DNA of 64,000 bases. It comes from JAGMCJ01 sp046761005. GTDB taxonomy: Archaea; Thermoplasmatota; Thermoplasmata; RBG-16-68-12; JAGMCJ01. The stretch is from NCBI GenBank assembly GCA_046761005.1, contig JBHIFI010000001.1:1-64000 (forward strand). The letters run 5' to 3'. A program made the translations under genes and the position numbers. A model generated the notes under the pieces. It was given only the letters and a program-made list of their open reading frames with translations, was not told where the DNA came from and did not search any database. How positions within the stretch are numbered: position 1 is the first letter of the stretch; each line of letters starts with the position of its first letter. This document shows, in pieces, positions 25,356 to 34,256 of the stretch.

Positions 25356-27293
25356 ATGGGTGAGGTGGTTTGGAAGCCTACGAGCGATTACATAGAAGGT
25401 TCCAACATCAAGAGGTTTATGGACAAGCATGGGATAGAGAACTATGATGAATTGATTGCTCGTAGTTCCTCTGATATCTCGTGGTTCTGGAATGCCGTGA
25501 TGAAGGATCTCAACATCGAGTGGTTTGAACCTTACACCAAGGTGGTCGATCAGAGCGAGGGCATCGAGTGGGCTAAGTGGTTCATCAATGGTAAGATAAA
25601 CATCGTTCACAACTGTCTGGATAGGCACGCGAAGTCTGCCAAGAAGAACAGAGTCGCCTGTATTTGGGAGGGGGAGGACGGAGAAGTTCGGGAGATGACC
25701 TACGGGGAAATGTACTCCCACGTCAACAAGCTGGCGAATGCGCTAAAGAAGATGGGAATTGGGAGGGGTGATACTGTTGGAATCTATATGCCCTTCGTTC
25801 CTGAAATTCTTGTCGTCCTCTACGCTGCGTTGAAGATAGGAGCAATATGCATTCCCATCTTTTCCGGGTTTGGATCTTCTGCTCTTGCTTCGAGACTGCA
25901 GAACGCAGAGTCAAAGGTACTTTTCACCGCCGATGGGTCGTATAGACGAGGGAAGCATGTTCACATAAAGAGGGAGGCGGATGAGGCCGTTGAGCAGGTT
26001 CCAACTCTGGAGAGAGTCGTCGTTCTGAAGAGGCTGGGAATCGATGTGAACTGGAATGAGGGCTTTGACATCTGGTGGGATGAGCTGATGAGAGATCGGT
26101 CAGATGAATGTGGGACCGAGAGATTGAGCGCCGAGGACTACTCTTTCATCATCTATACATCCGGAACAACAGGGAGGCCAAAGGGTTCCGTTCACACACA
26201 TGCGGGATGCCTCGCTCAAATGTGCAAGGAGATTGCTTATTATTTCGATTTGAAGGACGATGACCTCTTCTTCTGGCTCACAGACATTGGTTGGATGATG
26301 GGCCCTTGGATGATAGTGGGCGTCATGAACTTCGGCGGGACGATTTTCATGTTCGAGGGTGCACCAAACTATCCTGAGGCCGATCGGTTGTGGGATATGA
26401 TAGAGCGCCACAGAATCACAACGTTCGGGATTTCTCCCACCGCCATCAGGATGTTCATGAGATATGGCGACGAGTGGGTGGAAAAGCACGATCTCAGCAG
26501 TCTCAGAATTCTGGGGTCAACGGGAGAACCTTGGGATCCTGATTCTTGGACTTGGCTCTTTGAGAAGATCGGAAAGAAAAGACTCCCAATAATCAATATC
26601 TCGGGCGGGACAGAAATCGTGGGCTGCTTCCTCTCTCCCTTGCCCATTACCGAACTGAAGCCTTGCACTCTCCGCGGTCCGGGGCTCGGCATGGGAACCG
26701 ATGTATTCGATGATGAGGGAAGCCCCGTGAGGGGAAAAATGGGGCATCTTGTGGCGAAGAACCCAGCCCCGTCAATGACCAAGGGATTCTGGAAGGATCC
26801 AGAGAGGTATATCCAAACATATTGGTCCAAGTGGGATGATATTTGGTACCACGGAGACTGGGCAAGCATAGATGACGATGGATTTTGGTATCTTCATGGC
26901 CGTTCAGATGATGTCATAAAGGTCGCTGGAAGAAGAGTGGGTCCCTCTGAGATCGAATCCACTCTCATAGAACATGAGGCTGTCTCTGAAGCTGCAGCGA
27001 TTGGAGCGCCTCATGAAATCAAAGGAGAAAAGGTCGTCACCTTTGTTGTCCTTCAACCAGGATTCCAACCGCGTGATGAACTGAGAGAGGACCTTCGGAA
27101 CCATGTTGCAGGAATTCTCGGAAAGGTCCTTCGACCCGATGAGCTGTACTTCGTGAAGGACCTGCCCAAGACAAGGTCAGCAAAGATAGTTAGGCGGATA
27201 ATAAGGGCGAAGTTCCTGGGCGAAGAGGACCTCGGTGATTTGTCTTCGATAGAGAATCCAGATGCCATCGATGAGATCGCAAAGCCTGTCTAG
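25356..27293 (+). CDS. AMP-forming acyl-CoA synthetase (acetyl/propionyl-CoA synthetase type)
   Basis: Activates a short carboxylic acid to its CoA thioester with ATP giving AMP. 645 residues; ANL-family motifs: P-loop YTSGTTGRPKGS (about 268), GGTEIVG (about 417), YHGDWA and DDVIKVAGRRVGPSEIE (about 524-540), and the acylated Lys near the C-terminus in PKTRSAKIVRR. Tail-to-tail with the carboxylase operon, overlapping it by 4 nt, so propionate is a plausible substrate; acetate or other acids cannot be excluded. SD GAGGAGGA before ATG 25356 and a TATA-like TTTAATAT at 25266. Confidence 0.92.
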   Translation: MGEVVWKPTSDYIEGSNIKRFMDKHGIENYDELIARSSSDISWFWNAVMKDLNIEWFEPYTKVVDQSEGIEWAKWFINGKINIVHNCLDRHAKSAKKNRVACIWEGEDGEVREMTYGEMYSHVNKLANALKKMGIGRGDTVGIYMPFVPEILVVLYAALKIGAICIPIFSGFGSSALASRLQNAESKVLFTADGSYRRGKHVHIKREADEAVEQVPTLERVVVLKRLGIDVNWNEGFDIWWDELMRDRSDECGTERLSAEDYSFIIYTSGTTGRPKGSVHTHAGCLAQMCKEIAYYFDLKDDDLFFWLTDIGWMMGPWMIVGVMNFGGTIFMFEGAPNYPEADRLWDMIERHRITTFGISPTAIRMFMRYGDEWVEKHDLSSLRILGSTGEPWDPDSWTWLFEKIGKKRLPIINISGGTEIVGCFLSPLPITELKPCTLRGPGLGMGTDVFDDEGSPVRGKMGHLVAKNPAPSMTKGFWKDPERYIQTYWSKWDDIWYHGDWASIDDDGFWYLHGRSDDVIKVAGRRVGPSEIESTLIEHEAVSEAAAIGAPHEIKGEKVVTFVVLQPGFQPRDELREDLRNHVAGILGKVLRPDELYFVKDLPKTRSAKIVRRIIRAKFLGEEDLGDLSSIENPDAIDEIAKPV

Positions 27294-27811
27294 GTTTGTT
27301 CTATCACAATCATAACGTCGCTGACATCGACGAGGTCTCCAGGCTTGACTCTTATCTCCCTTACAATACCGTCCAATGGCGATGAGATCTCATTCTGCAT
27401 CTTCATGGCCTCAAGGATTAGGAGGGGACTCCCCGCCCGCAAAGTCGCGCCTTCCTTCGTTGAGATTGAGATGATTCTCCCAGGCATAGGCGGGTGGATT
27501 TCTCCTCTCTTTTCTTCCGATACGCTTGAAGGCCTTTCGCGGGATTCTTCGTATTCCTCAGGTGATATGCTTATTTCCGTAGCAAAGTCGATGTTTCGTA
27601 CTGACACCTTCCTGGGTTCTTCGTTTACCTTGAGAACGTTGCCCTTCCTGACAATCGAAAATCTCTTTCGACCAATTTGAACCTGGAAACCACTTTTTGT
27701 GGTTCTTACTCTGGGAGTATAGCTCTCCCCATCCAGGAATACAGTTAGCTTGGGTAGCTTCCGAACGACTACATCAAACATCTCACCGTCAAGTTCCAAA
27801 CTGAATTTCAT
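27290..27811 (-). CDS. Biotin carboxyl carrier protein
   Basis: Carrier subunit of an acyl-CoA carboxylase. The C-terminal biotinyl domain (about 103-173) has the biotinylated K137 in LEAMKMQNEI. The N-terminal 100 residues form a beta-rich domain resembling the BT domain of propionyl-CoA carboxylase alpha subunits, which docks to the carboxyltransferase. Starts 23 nt inside the 3' end of accC, as is common when the alpha subunit is split. The BirA encoded upstream should biotinylate it. Confidence 0.93.
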   Translation of the reverse strand: MKFSLELDGEMFDVVVRKLPKLTVFLDGESYTPRVRTTKSGFQVQIGRKRFSIVRKGNVLKVNEEPRKVSVRNIDFATEISISPEEYEESRERPSSVSEEKRGEIHPPMPGRIISISTKEGATLRAGSPLLILEAMKMQNEISSPLDGIVREIRVKPGDLVDVSDVMIVIEQT

Positions 27812-29354
27812 CGGCGCTTAACCTCTTCCTAAGTTGTTCCAGTCTTCCGGCTCTTGCCCATGGTGAGAGTTTCTCGTAGCCTGTGATTTTCAACTCCCTC
27901 TTGGTGAAGTATTTCAGCTCTCCAGGTTGCTCGGACAAGAATGCTGCTACGGCAGCAGCGGCCAGCTTCTCCTCTCTACTCCTCTCCTCTCCCTCGCTTC
28001 TCAGATAGTCGATTATTCCGGTTTCCTCAACGAGTCCAGTATGGGTATCTCCCTTTCTGAATCTTTCATCCTTTAGGAGCTCGAGATGGAAGGGTATGTT
28101 AGTCTCAATGCCCACTATTCTCACTTCGGTCAAAGCACGTCGCATTCTTCTCATGGCCGCATCTCTTGTGGCTGCCCAGACGACGATCTTTGCAAAGAGA
28201 GGATCATAGTAGGTCGGTATGTCGGAACCAGCTTCCACACCGGAATCCACCCTAACTCCTATGGAACCTGGTACGCTATAGGATTCAACCGTTCCCGGGG
28301 AGGGCATGAAATTCTCGTAAGGGTTTTCTGCGTTAATCCTGCACTCAATCGACCAGCCTCTGAAATCGATGTCACTTTGCCTGTACGTAAGGGGCTCACC
28401 CGCCGCTATGCGTATCTGCTGCTGAACGAGATCGATGCCAGTCACGAACTCAGTGACTGGGTGCTCCACCTGCAGGCGTGCATTGATTTCGTTGAAGCAG
28501 AACTTTCCTCTATGATAGAGGAATTCGATCGTTCCAGCGTTCAGATACTTCGCTACTTGTGCCGCACGCACGGCCCGCTCACCTATCTTTCTTCGTGTCT
28601 TCTCGTCAACTACAGGAGACGGTGATTCCTCAATCAATTTCTGGAAACGTCTTTGGACAGAGCATTCTCTCTCTCCGAGGTGTATCACTCTTCCATCTGA
28701 ATCAGCCAAGATCTGGAATTCGATGTGTCTGGCCGGCTTCAAATACTTCTCAATGAAGATCTCATCACTTCCGAAGGAGGACAGCGATGAAGATCTTGCC
28801 ATCTTCAAGGACGATGGGAGGTCCTGTGAATTCTCCACGACAGCCATGCTTATACCGCCGCCGCCTGCTGAGGCCTTCAGTATGACGGGGAAGCCGATTT
28901 CTTCCGCGACTCTAATCGCCTCATCATCGTCCCTTACAGAGTCATCCGTGCCTAGAGTCACTGGAATACCCGCCTTTTTCATTATTCTTCTCGACTCGAC
29001 CTTGTCCCCAGATCTTGCGAGTGCCTTCGACGTGGGACCTATGAAGACAATTCCCTCCCGCTCGCATCTCTCTGCGAACTCGGGGTTCTCTGCGAGGAAT
29101 CCATATCCAGGATGTATGGCCTCTGCGCCGACTTTTTGGGCGACATCGACTATTTTGTTCTGATCCAGATAGCTCTCCGACGCAGGTGGGGGACCTATGT
29201 AGAAGGAAAGATCGGCAAATCTCGTGTGGAGGGCGTTCTCATCAGCATCGGAGTAGATTGCAACGCTTTCTATCCCCATTTCCCTGCAAGTTCTCATTAC
29301 CCTGATGGCGATTTCTCCCCTATTTGCGATGAGAATCCTTTTGAACATAATCAT
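27789..29354 (-). CDS. accC: Biotin carboxylase subunit of acyl-CoA carboxylase
   Basis: Carboxylates biotin on the carrier protein using ATP and bicarbonate. 521 residues with the ATP-grasp order: RILIANRGEIAIRVMRTC at the start, AIHPGYGFLAEN (about 80), the glycine loop KASAGGGGISM (about 160) with one Gly more than usual variation, FNEINARLQVEHPVTE (about 290). ATG 29354 overlaps the TGA of the carboxyltransferase gene (TGATG); the alternative ATG 29348 is equally compatible with homology. The extension beyond residue 450 is typical of archaeal PycA/AccC-like proteins. Confidence 0.94.
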   Translation of the reverse strand: MIMFKRILIANRGEIAIRVMRTCREMGIESVAIYSDADENALHTRFADLSFYIGPPPASESYLDQNKIVDVAQKVGAEAIHPGYGFLAENPEFAERCEREGIVFIGPTSKALARSGDKVESRRIMKKAGIPVTLGTDDSVRDDDEAIRVAEEIGFPVILKASAGGGGISMAVVENSQDLPSSLKMARSSSLSSFGSDEIFIEKYLKPARHIEFQILADSDGRVIHLGERECSVQRRFQKLIEESPSPVVDEKTRRKIGERAVRAAQVAKYLNAGTIEFLYHRGKFCFNEINARLQVEHPVTEFVTGIDLVQQQIRIAAGEPLTYRQSDIDFRGWSIECRINAENPYENFMPSPGTVESYSVPGSIGVRVDSGVEAGSDIPTYYDPLFAKIVVWAATRDAAMRRMRRALTEVRIVGIETNIPFHLELLKDERFRKGDTHTGLVEETGIIDYLRSEGEERSREEKLAAAAVAAFLSEQPGELKYFTKRELKITGYEKLSPWARAGRLEQLRKRLSADEIQFGT

Positions 29355-31057
29355 CACAATGGAATGTTGCCGTGCTTTTTGGCGGGCCTAGTTTCTCTCT
29401 TGTTGAGGAGAGTTTCAAGTGCGGTTATCAGTCTGGGTCTCGTAATCTCAGGCTCTATGAGTTCATCGATATAGCCCATCTGAGCCGCGATGTAGGGATT
29501 GGAGAATTTCTTCTTGTAGTCTTTCACGAGTTCATTTCGCGCTTTCTCCACTCTCAAATCGCTGAGGATTTTGACGGCCTCCTCATCGCTCTCTATGGTC
29601 TTGATTATGTCAGCTTTCCTCTTGGCTCCCCTCAACTCAATCCTCATTTTCTTGGCGATCTTTTTCAGTTCTGCGATGGTCTGGTTCCTGAGATATCGAT
29701 CGATGTTCTTCGCCTGTTCTATCTCTTTCCTGAATATTATGTTCACGGCGCCCCTAGGACCCATGACCGCCAGTTCGGCAGAGGGCCAGGCATAATTGAC
29801 ATCCCCGCGAATGTGCTTAGAACACATGACGTCATATGCCCCGCCATAGGCCTTTCTCGTGATGACCGTCATCTTTGGAACGGTCGCCTCGCAGTATGCA
29901 TAGAGCAACTTAGACCCGCTTCTTATGACCCCACCGTACTCTTGACTTGTTCCAGGTAGAAAACCTGGCACATCAACGAACGTCAGTAAGGGGATGTTGA
30001 AACAATCACAGAATCTTACGAACCTTGCGCCTTTTGTCGATGAATCGATATCTAACGTTCCCGCCAGAACCTTAGGTTGATTTCCGATTATTCCGACTGG
30101 ATAGCCGTTCAATCGCCCGAATCCCGTCACGATATTGCCCGCCCAATACTTGTGTACTTCAAGGAAGTCGCCGTTGTCAACAATACGAATGATTATGTCT
30201 CTCATATCGTATGGTTTATCTGGCTCATCCGGAACGATTTTCGATAGCTCCCTATCCGTTCTGTTCGGGTCGTCTTCCGTTTCCGTTCTAGGGGGATCCT
30301 CGAGGTTGTTCGAAGGGATGAAACTCAGGAGCTTTCTGACAAGATGAAAACAATGTTCTTCGTTTTCGGCTGCAAAATGAGCCACACCGCTCTTTGCATT
30401 GTGGGTCATGGCCCCACCAAGCTCCTCGAACGTCACCTCCTCTCCTGTCACCTCCTTGATTACCTCAGGCCCGGTAATGAACATGTGACTGCTTCCCTTC
30501 ACCATCAATATGAAGTCCGTCATCGCAGGTGAGTATACTGCACCTCCCGCGCACGGCCCCATTATCGCGGAGATCTGGGGAATCACGCCCGATGCGAGGA
30601 CATTCCTGAAGAAGATTTCAGCGTAGCCTCCCAGGGAAATGACACCCTCCTGTATTCTCGCTCCTGCTCCGTCATTTAGGCCTATGAGAGGTGCACCATT
30701 CTTCATGGCCATATCCATTATCTTCGTGACCTTCTGTGCAAACATCTCTCCCAAAGAACCGCCAAACACTGTGAAGTCCTGGGAGAAGATGTAAACAAGC
30801 CTTCCGTCTATCTTCCCGTAGCCAGTTACGACTCCATCCCCATATATCTTCTTCTTGTCCATCCCAAAATCTGTGGTTCTGTGAGTTACGAACATATCCG
30901 TCTCTACAAAGGTTCCAGGATCGAGAAGACGGTCTATTCTCTCTCTCGCGGTAAGTTTTCCCTTCTTGTGTTGCTTCGCGATTCTCTCCTTTCCTCCAGC
31001 TAGAATCGCCTGCTTCCTTCTTCTCTGAAGTTCCCTTAGCCTGCCGACTGATGTCAT
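29354..31057 (-). CDS. pccB: Propionyl-CoA carboxylase beta subunit (carboxyltransferase) with extra inserted domain
   Basis: Transfers CO2 from carboxybiotin to propionyl-CoA (and perhaps acetyl-CoA). Crotonase-fold carboxyltransferase halves are clear: LIGLNDGAGARIQEGV and GPCAGGAVYSPAMTDF in the N half, VDVPGFLPGTSQEYGG and KAYGGAYDVM in the C half. At 567 residues it is about 50 longer than usual. The excess is an insertion at about 452-505, just before FSNPYIAAQMGYIDELIEP, with a helical SAP/Rho-N-like pattern (ELKKIAKKMRIELRGAKRKA). Third gene from the right end of this operon after birA. Confidence 0.93.
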   Translation of the reverse strand: MTSVGRLRELQRRRKQAILAGGKERIAKQHKKGKLTARERIDRLLDPGTFVETDMFVTHRTTDFGMDKKKIYGDGVVTGYGKIDGRLVYIFSQDFTVFGGSLGEMFAQKVTKIMDMAMKNGAPLIGLNDGAGARIQEGVISLGGYAEIFFRNVLASGVIPQISAIMGPCAGGAVYSPAMTDFILMVKGSSHMFITGPEVIKEVTGEEVTFEELGGAMTHNAKSGVAHFAAENEEHCFHLVRKLLSFIPSNNLEDPPRTETEDDPNRTDRELSKIVPDEPDKPYDMRDIIIRIVDNGDFLEVHKYWAGNIVTGFGRLNGYPVGIIGNQPKVLAGTLDIDSSTKGARFVRFCDCFNIPLLTFVDVPGFLPGTSQEYGGVIRSGSKLLYAYCEATVPKMTVITRKAYGGAYDVMCSKHIRGDVNYAWPSAELAVMGPRGAVNIIFRKEIEQAKNIDRYLRNQTIAELKKIAKKMRIELRGAKRKADIIKTIESDEEAVKILSDLRVEKARNELVKDYKKKFSNPYIAAQMGYIDELIEPEITRPRLITALETLLNKRETRPAKKHGNIPL

Positions 31058-31122
31058 AAACTCACTCTACCAGCCTTTAGGAATGAGCCAAATCTCTTTA
31101 ATCCTTTCGTAAGGGAGCAGCT

Positions 31123-31854
31123 TCAAACCTCATCCAAGTAGCGGATTTTACCGGAAACAATCCTCTGCTCATTCCCTTTCGAATTGGTTATCACTAGAAA
31201 CCCCTCAGAGTCGAGGCGAATTGCCCTGCCCGTTCTCGTTCCGTCTATCTCGATTATTCTGCCGATAGTGTCTGAAAATCGCGTCCATTCTTCCAGGATT
31301 TGCGGATAGTTCTCACCAAGACTCGAAGATTTTTCGACTATCCTTTGGGCGATTGTCTCGATAAGCGATTCGTTATCGATTTCTCGTTTCAGGAAATCCA
31401 TGGCGGTGATCGCCCCCTCTTTGAGCCACTCAGGGAAGGCATCAATGGAGAAGTTCGTGTTCACACCAACTCCAACAATGGCGTAGAAAGCGTCCTTAGT
31501 TTGCAGTCCCTCGCCCAGAACTCCCGCCAGTTTTCTCCGCTCGAGAAGGATATCATTCGGCCACCGAAGCATTGTATTCAGCTCGAGAAGATCTCTGAGA
31601 ACGTTGCAAACACAAAGCCCTGCGAGAAGGACGATTTTGTGGGACTCCTTCGGCTGGATTGGCGGTTTCAGGATTAGTGAGAACCATGCTCCTCCTTCTG
31701 GGGATATCCATGCCGAGCCAGATCTTCCTCTGCCCCTCCTCTGGGTTTTCGCGACGATAACCGTTCCTTCGTTCACGCCTCTCAGCGCAAGGTCCGAGGC
31801 AATTTCCATCGTGGAATCTACGACATCGTGAAATCTGAGGGAGACCTTACTCAT
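31123..31854 (-). CDS. birA: Biotin-[acyl-CoA carboxylase] ligase
   Basis: Makes biotinyl-AMP and attaches biotin to the carrier lysine. 243 residues with the biotin/ATP motif GRGRSGSAWISPEGGAWFSL (about 42-61), LRWPNDILLERRKLAGVLGE (about 97) and a C-terminal SH3-like domain. No N-terminal HTH, so it is enzyme only, not a repressor. Start ATG 31854 lies 8 nt inside the epimerase gene; a longer reading to 31947 would overlap that gene heavily and is rejected. Confidence 0.93.
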   Translation of the reverse strand: MSKVSLRFHDVVDSTMEIASDLALRGVNEGTVIVAKTQRRGRGRSGSAWISPEGGAWFSLILKPPIQPKESHKIVLLAGLCVCNVLRDLLELNTMLRWPNDILLERRKLAGVLGEGLQTKDAFYAIVGVGVNTNFSIDAFPEWLKEGAITAMDFLKREIDNESLIETIAQRIVEKSSSLGENYPQILEEWTRFSDTIGRIIEIDGTRTGRAIRLDSEGFLVITNSKGNEQRIVSGKIRYLDEV

Positions 31855-32269
31855 TCTTCTCACTTTCCGAGGAGGATTCGATGAGTTCAAAGAGCACCCT
31901 GTGAGTCGATTCTGGATGAACGAACGCAACCATGCGTCCCATTGCACCTACTCTAGGCTCCTCGTCCACCAGTCTGATGTTATTCTCTTTGAGAGTGACC
32001 ATCTCTCTCTTGATATCCTCCACAGAGATGGCAATGTGATGTATACCCTCTCCTTTCCTCTGAATGAATTTCGACACCACACTATCTTCCGAGAGAGGAG
32101 TGAGAAGCTCTATCCTGACTCCCCCAATCTCGAAGAAGACCACCTCGACCTCCTCGGATTCCACCTTTTCCCTTGCCATCATTTTGGATCCAAGTACACT
32201 TTCGAACCGCTCGATCGCCTTGTCGATGTCTTCAACCGCAATCGCGATATGATCGATACTCCTCGACAT
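31847..32269 (-). CDS. mce: Methylmalonyl-CoA epimerase
   Basis: Interconverts (S)- and (R)-methylmalonyl-CoA between carboxylase and mutase. A 140-residue VOC-fold protein with paired motifs IDHIAIAVEDIDKAIERF and IHHIAISVEDIKREM, metal ligands H and E in each half (VRIELL, HRVLFELIE). Sits between mutase and birA, ten bases after the mutase stop. Confidence 0.95.
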   Translation of the reverse strand: MSRSIDHIAIAVEDIDKAIERFESVLGSKMMAREKVESEEVEVVFFEIGGVRIELLTPLSEDSVVSKFIQRKGEGIHHIAISVEDIKREMVTLKENNIRLVDEEPRVGAMGRMVAFVHPESTHRVLFELIESSSESEKNE

Positions 32270-32278
32270 GCATGCCTC

Positions 32279-33958
32279 CTAGGTGAAGTCTGTCACCTCA
32301 TACTCCCCAAAGAAACCTCTGAGAACGTCCGATATCTCGCCGAGTGTGGCATAGTTTCTTACACATCTTAGGATCGGGCTCATGAGGTTTTCACCTTTTT
32401 CAGTAACCTTTTCGAGGAACACGAGGGACTCTCGAACCCTTCCCTCGTTTCTTTCCCTCTTCAGTCTTCTAATCGATTCCATCTGGTCTTTCTCGATTTC
32501 GGGATCTACTCTCATCCCTTCAATGGATTTTTCATCTGCCCTGTGGATATTGACTCCGATTATGAACCTCCTATCCTCCTCGACTTCCTTTTGGAATCTG
32601 TAGGCGCTTTCTGCTATCTCTCGCTGAGGATATCCTTTGTCTATCGCTTGTATTGCACCTCCCATCGAGTCTATTTCCTCTATGTACTTTCGGACGCGCT
32701 CCTCGATTTCCGACGTGAGCCACTCAATGCAATAGGAACCTGCAAGAGGGTCCGCGGTGCTTGCAGCACCGCTCTCGTGCGCTATGATTTGCTGGGTTCT
32801 CAGAGCCAGCTTGACCGCCTTCTCCGAGGGAAGAGCCAGCGCCTCATCCATGGAGTTCGTATGGAGAGATTGAGTTCCTCCCAGGACTGCTGCGAGAGCC
32901 TGAAGGGTGACCCTGATTACATTGTTCTCAGGTTCTTGAGCGGAAAGGGAGACTCCCGAAGTCTGTGTGTGGAACCTGAGAACCATGGACCTTTTCTCCT
33001 TTGCCTCGAACCTCTCCTTCATTATGCGGGCCCATAGTCTTCTTGCTGCTCTAAACTTGGCGACCTCCTCCAGGAAATCGCTCTGGGCACAGAAGAAGAA
33101 GGACAACCTACTTGCGAAGTCGTCCACCTTCAATCCCCTTTCCAGGACGTTTTCGATATATGCGATTGCGTTAGCGAATGTGAACGCTAGCTCTTGATCC
33201 GCAGTCGCTCCTGCCTCTCGCATGTGATATCCGCTTATGCTTACGGGATTCCAAGAAGGCATTCCTTTTGAGCAGAATTCGATGAGGTCCACTGTGAGCT
33301 TCATACTCTCCTTAGGCGGAAAGATGTAGGTCCCTCTGGCTATATACTCTTTGAGCACATCGTTCTGAACGGTTCCTCTAAGGCCTCTTGCATCCAATCC
33401 CTGTTCTTGAGCGACAGCGATGTACATAGCAAGTAGAATCGGGGCAGTGGAATTGATGGTCATGCTTGTGCTTATCTCGTCCAACAGTATGCCATCAAAG
33501 AGGACTTCCATGTCCTTTAGCGAGCTTATGGCCACACCGACTTTTCCGACCTCACCTCTGGCCATCGGGTGGTCGCTGTCGTAGCCCATCTGTGTCGGTA
33601 GATCGAAAGCTACGCTCAAACCAGTCTGACCTTGGCTAATAAGAAATTTGTACCTCTCGTTCGACTCTCTTGCGCTTCCGAACCCCGCGTATTGTCTCAT
33701 GGTCCATAGGCGTCCCCTGTACATTGTTGGGTGGATTCCTCTTGTGAAGGGAAACTCACCTGGGAAACCTACGTCAGCAAGATAATCGAGATTTCGTATG
33801 TCGGCCGGTGTGTAGACCCTTTTGGCGGGTATGGAAGAAAGAGTTTGGAATTCCTTGCTTCTTTCTGGCAATGCATCTAGGCTCTTCCTTAAGGTAGTGG
33901 TTTCCCAATCGCTTATCTTCTTTCCAAGGGTGTCATGTCTGACTTCCTTCTTCCGCAT
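32279..33958 (-). CDS. mutA: Methylmalonyl-CoA mutase, large (catalytic) subunit
   Basis: Coenzyme B12-dependent isomerase, (R)-methylmalonyl-CoA to succinyl-CoA. The 559-residue substrate-binding TIM-barrel domain has FPFTRGIHPTMYRGRLWTMR (about 75-94), the CoA/active-site region SVAFDLPTQMGYDSDHP and STADPLAGSYCIEWLT. The B12-binding domain is absent from this protein and from the window, as expected for the archaeal split enzyme whose small subunit is separate. First gene of the leftward propionyl-CoA operon; a TATA-like CTTTATTTT (minus strand) lies near 34012. Symbol usage (mutA/mcmA1/mutB) varies. Confidence 0.95.
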   Translation of the reverse strand: MRKKEVRHDTLGKKISDWETTTLRKSLDALPERSKEFQTLSSIPAKRVYTPADIRNLDYLADVGFPGEFPFTRGIHPTMYRGRLWTMRQYAGFGSARESNERYKFLISQGQTGLSVAFDLPTQMGYDSDHPMARGEVGKVGVAISSLKDMEVLFDGILLDEISTSMTINSTAPILLAMYIAVAQEQGLDARGLRGTVQNDVLKEYIARGTYIFPPKESMKLTVDLIEFCSKGMPSWNPVSISGYHMREAGATADQELAFTFANAIAYIENVLERGLKVDDFASRLSFFFCAQSDFLEEVAKFRAARRLWARIMKERFEAKEKRSMVLRFHTQTSGVSLSAQEPENNVIRVTLQALAAVLGGTQSLHTNSMDEALALPSEKAVKLALRTQQIIAHESGAASTADPLAGSYCIEWLTSEIEERVRKYIEEIDSMGGAIQAIDKGYPQREIAESAYRFQKEVEEDRRFIIGVNIHRADEKSIEGMRVDPEIEKDQMESIRRLKRERNEGRVRESLVFLEKVTEKGENLMSPILRCVRNYATLGEISDVLRGFFGEYEVTDFT

Positions 33959-34256
33959 AAGAGGACTTCCTTGCTTTCGGATTAGAGTGAATGACCATAA
34001 GCGGTGGCAAAATAAAGCTATTTGCTAACTCCTCCCCAGTTCTAGTTTCACTATCTTTCGATTGGATGCAGTGTCGACTCTGCGAAGCATTCGTCTCCAT
34101 CTGTAGAGGTTTGAAATCATTATTCATTTGGGCAGTTTTTGTACCCCTATAACCGAAGGTGTTTGCCTCTCGGGTACTGGGCCGAGTGTTTTGGTTGGAG
34201 GTATAACCAAACGATGGCGCCAATCTCATAAACTAGAATCGATATCAGCCGATTGG
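33959..34256. promoter_or_regulatory. Divergent intergenic region with a hairpin exposing GGAGG in its loop
   Basis: About 300 bases separate mutA and the LysE gene. A TTTATT element near 34012 serves mutA leftward, and CATAAACTA near 34228 lies about 25 nt before the LysE ATG. Between them TTTGGTT (about 34190-34196) pairs with AACCAAA around a loop GGAGGTAT. No ORF there has support. Confidence 0.4.

Noticed and set aside
31855..31947. N-terminal 31-residue extension of the biotin ligase as an HTH or targeting region
   Set aside because: It lies entirely within the epimerase gene and has no HTH pattern; the internal ATG starts the conserved domain.
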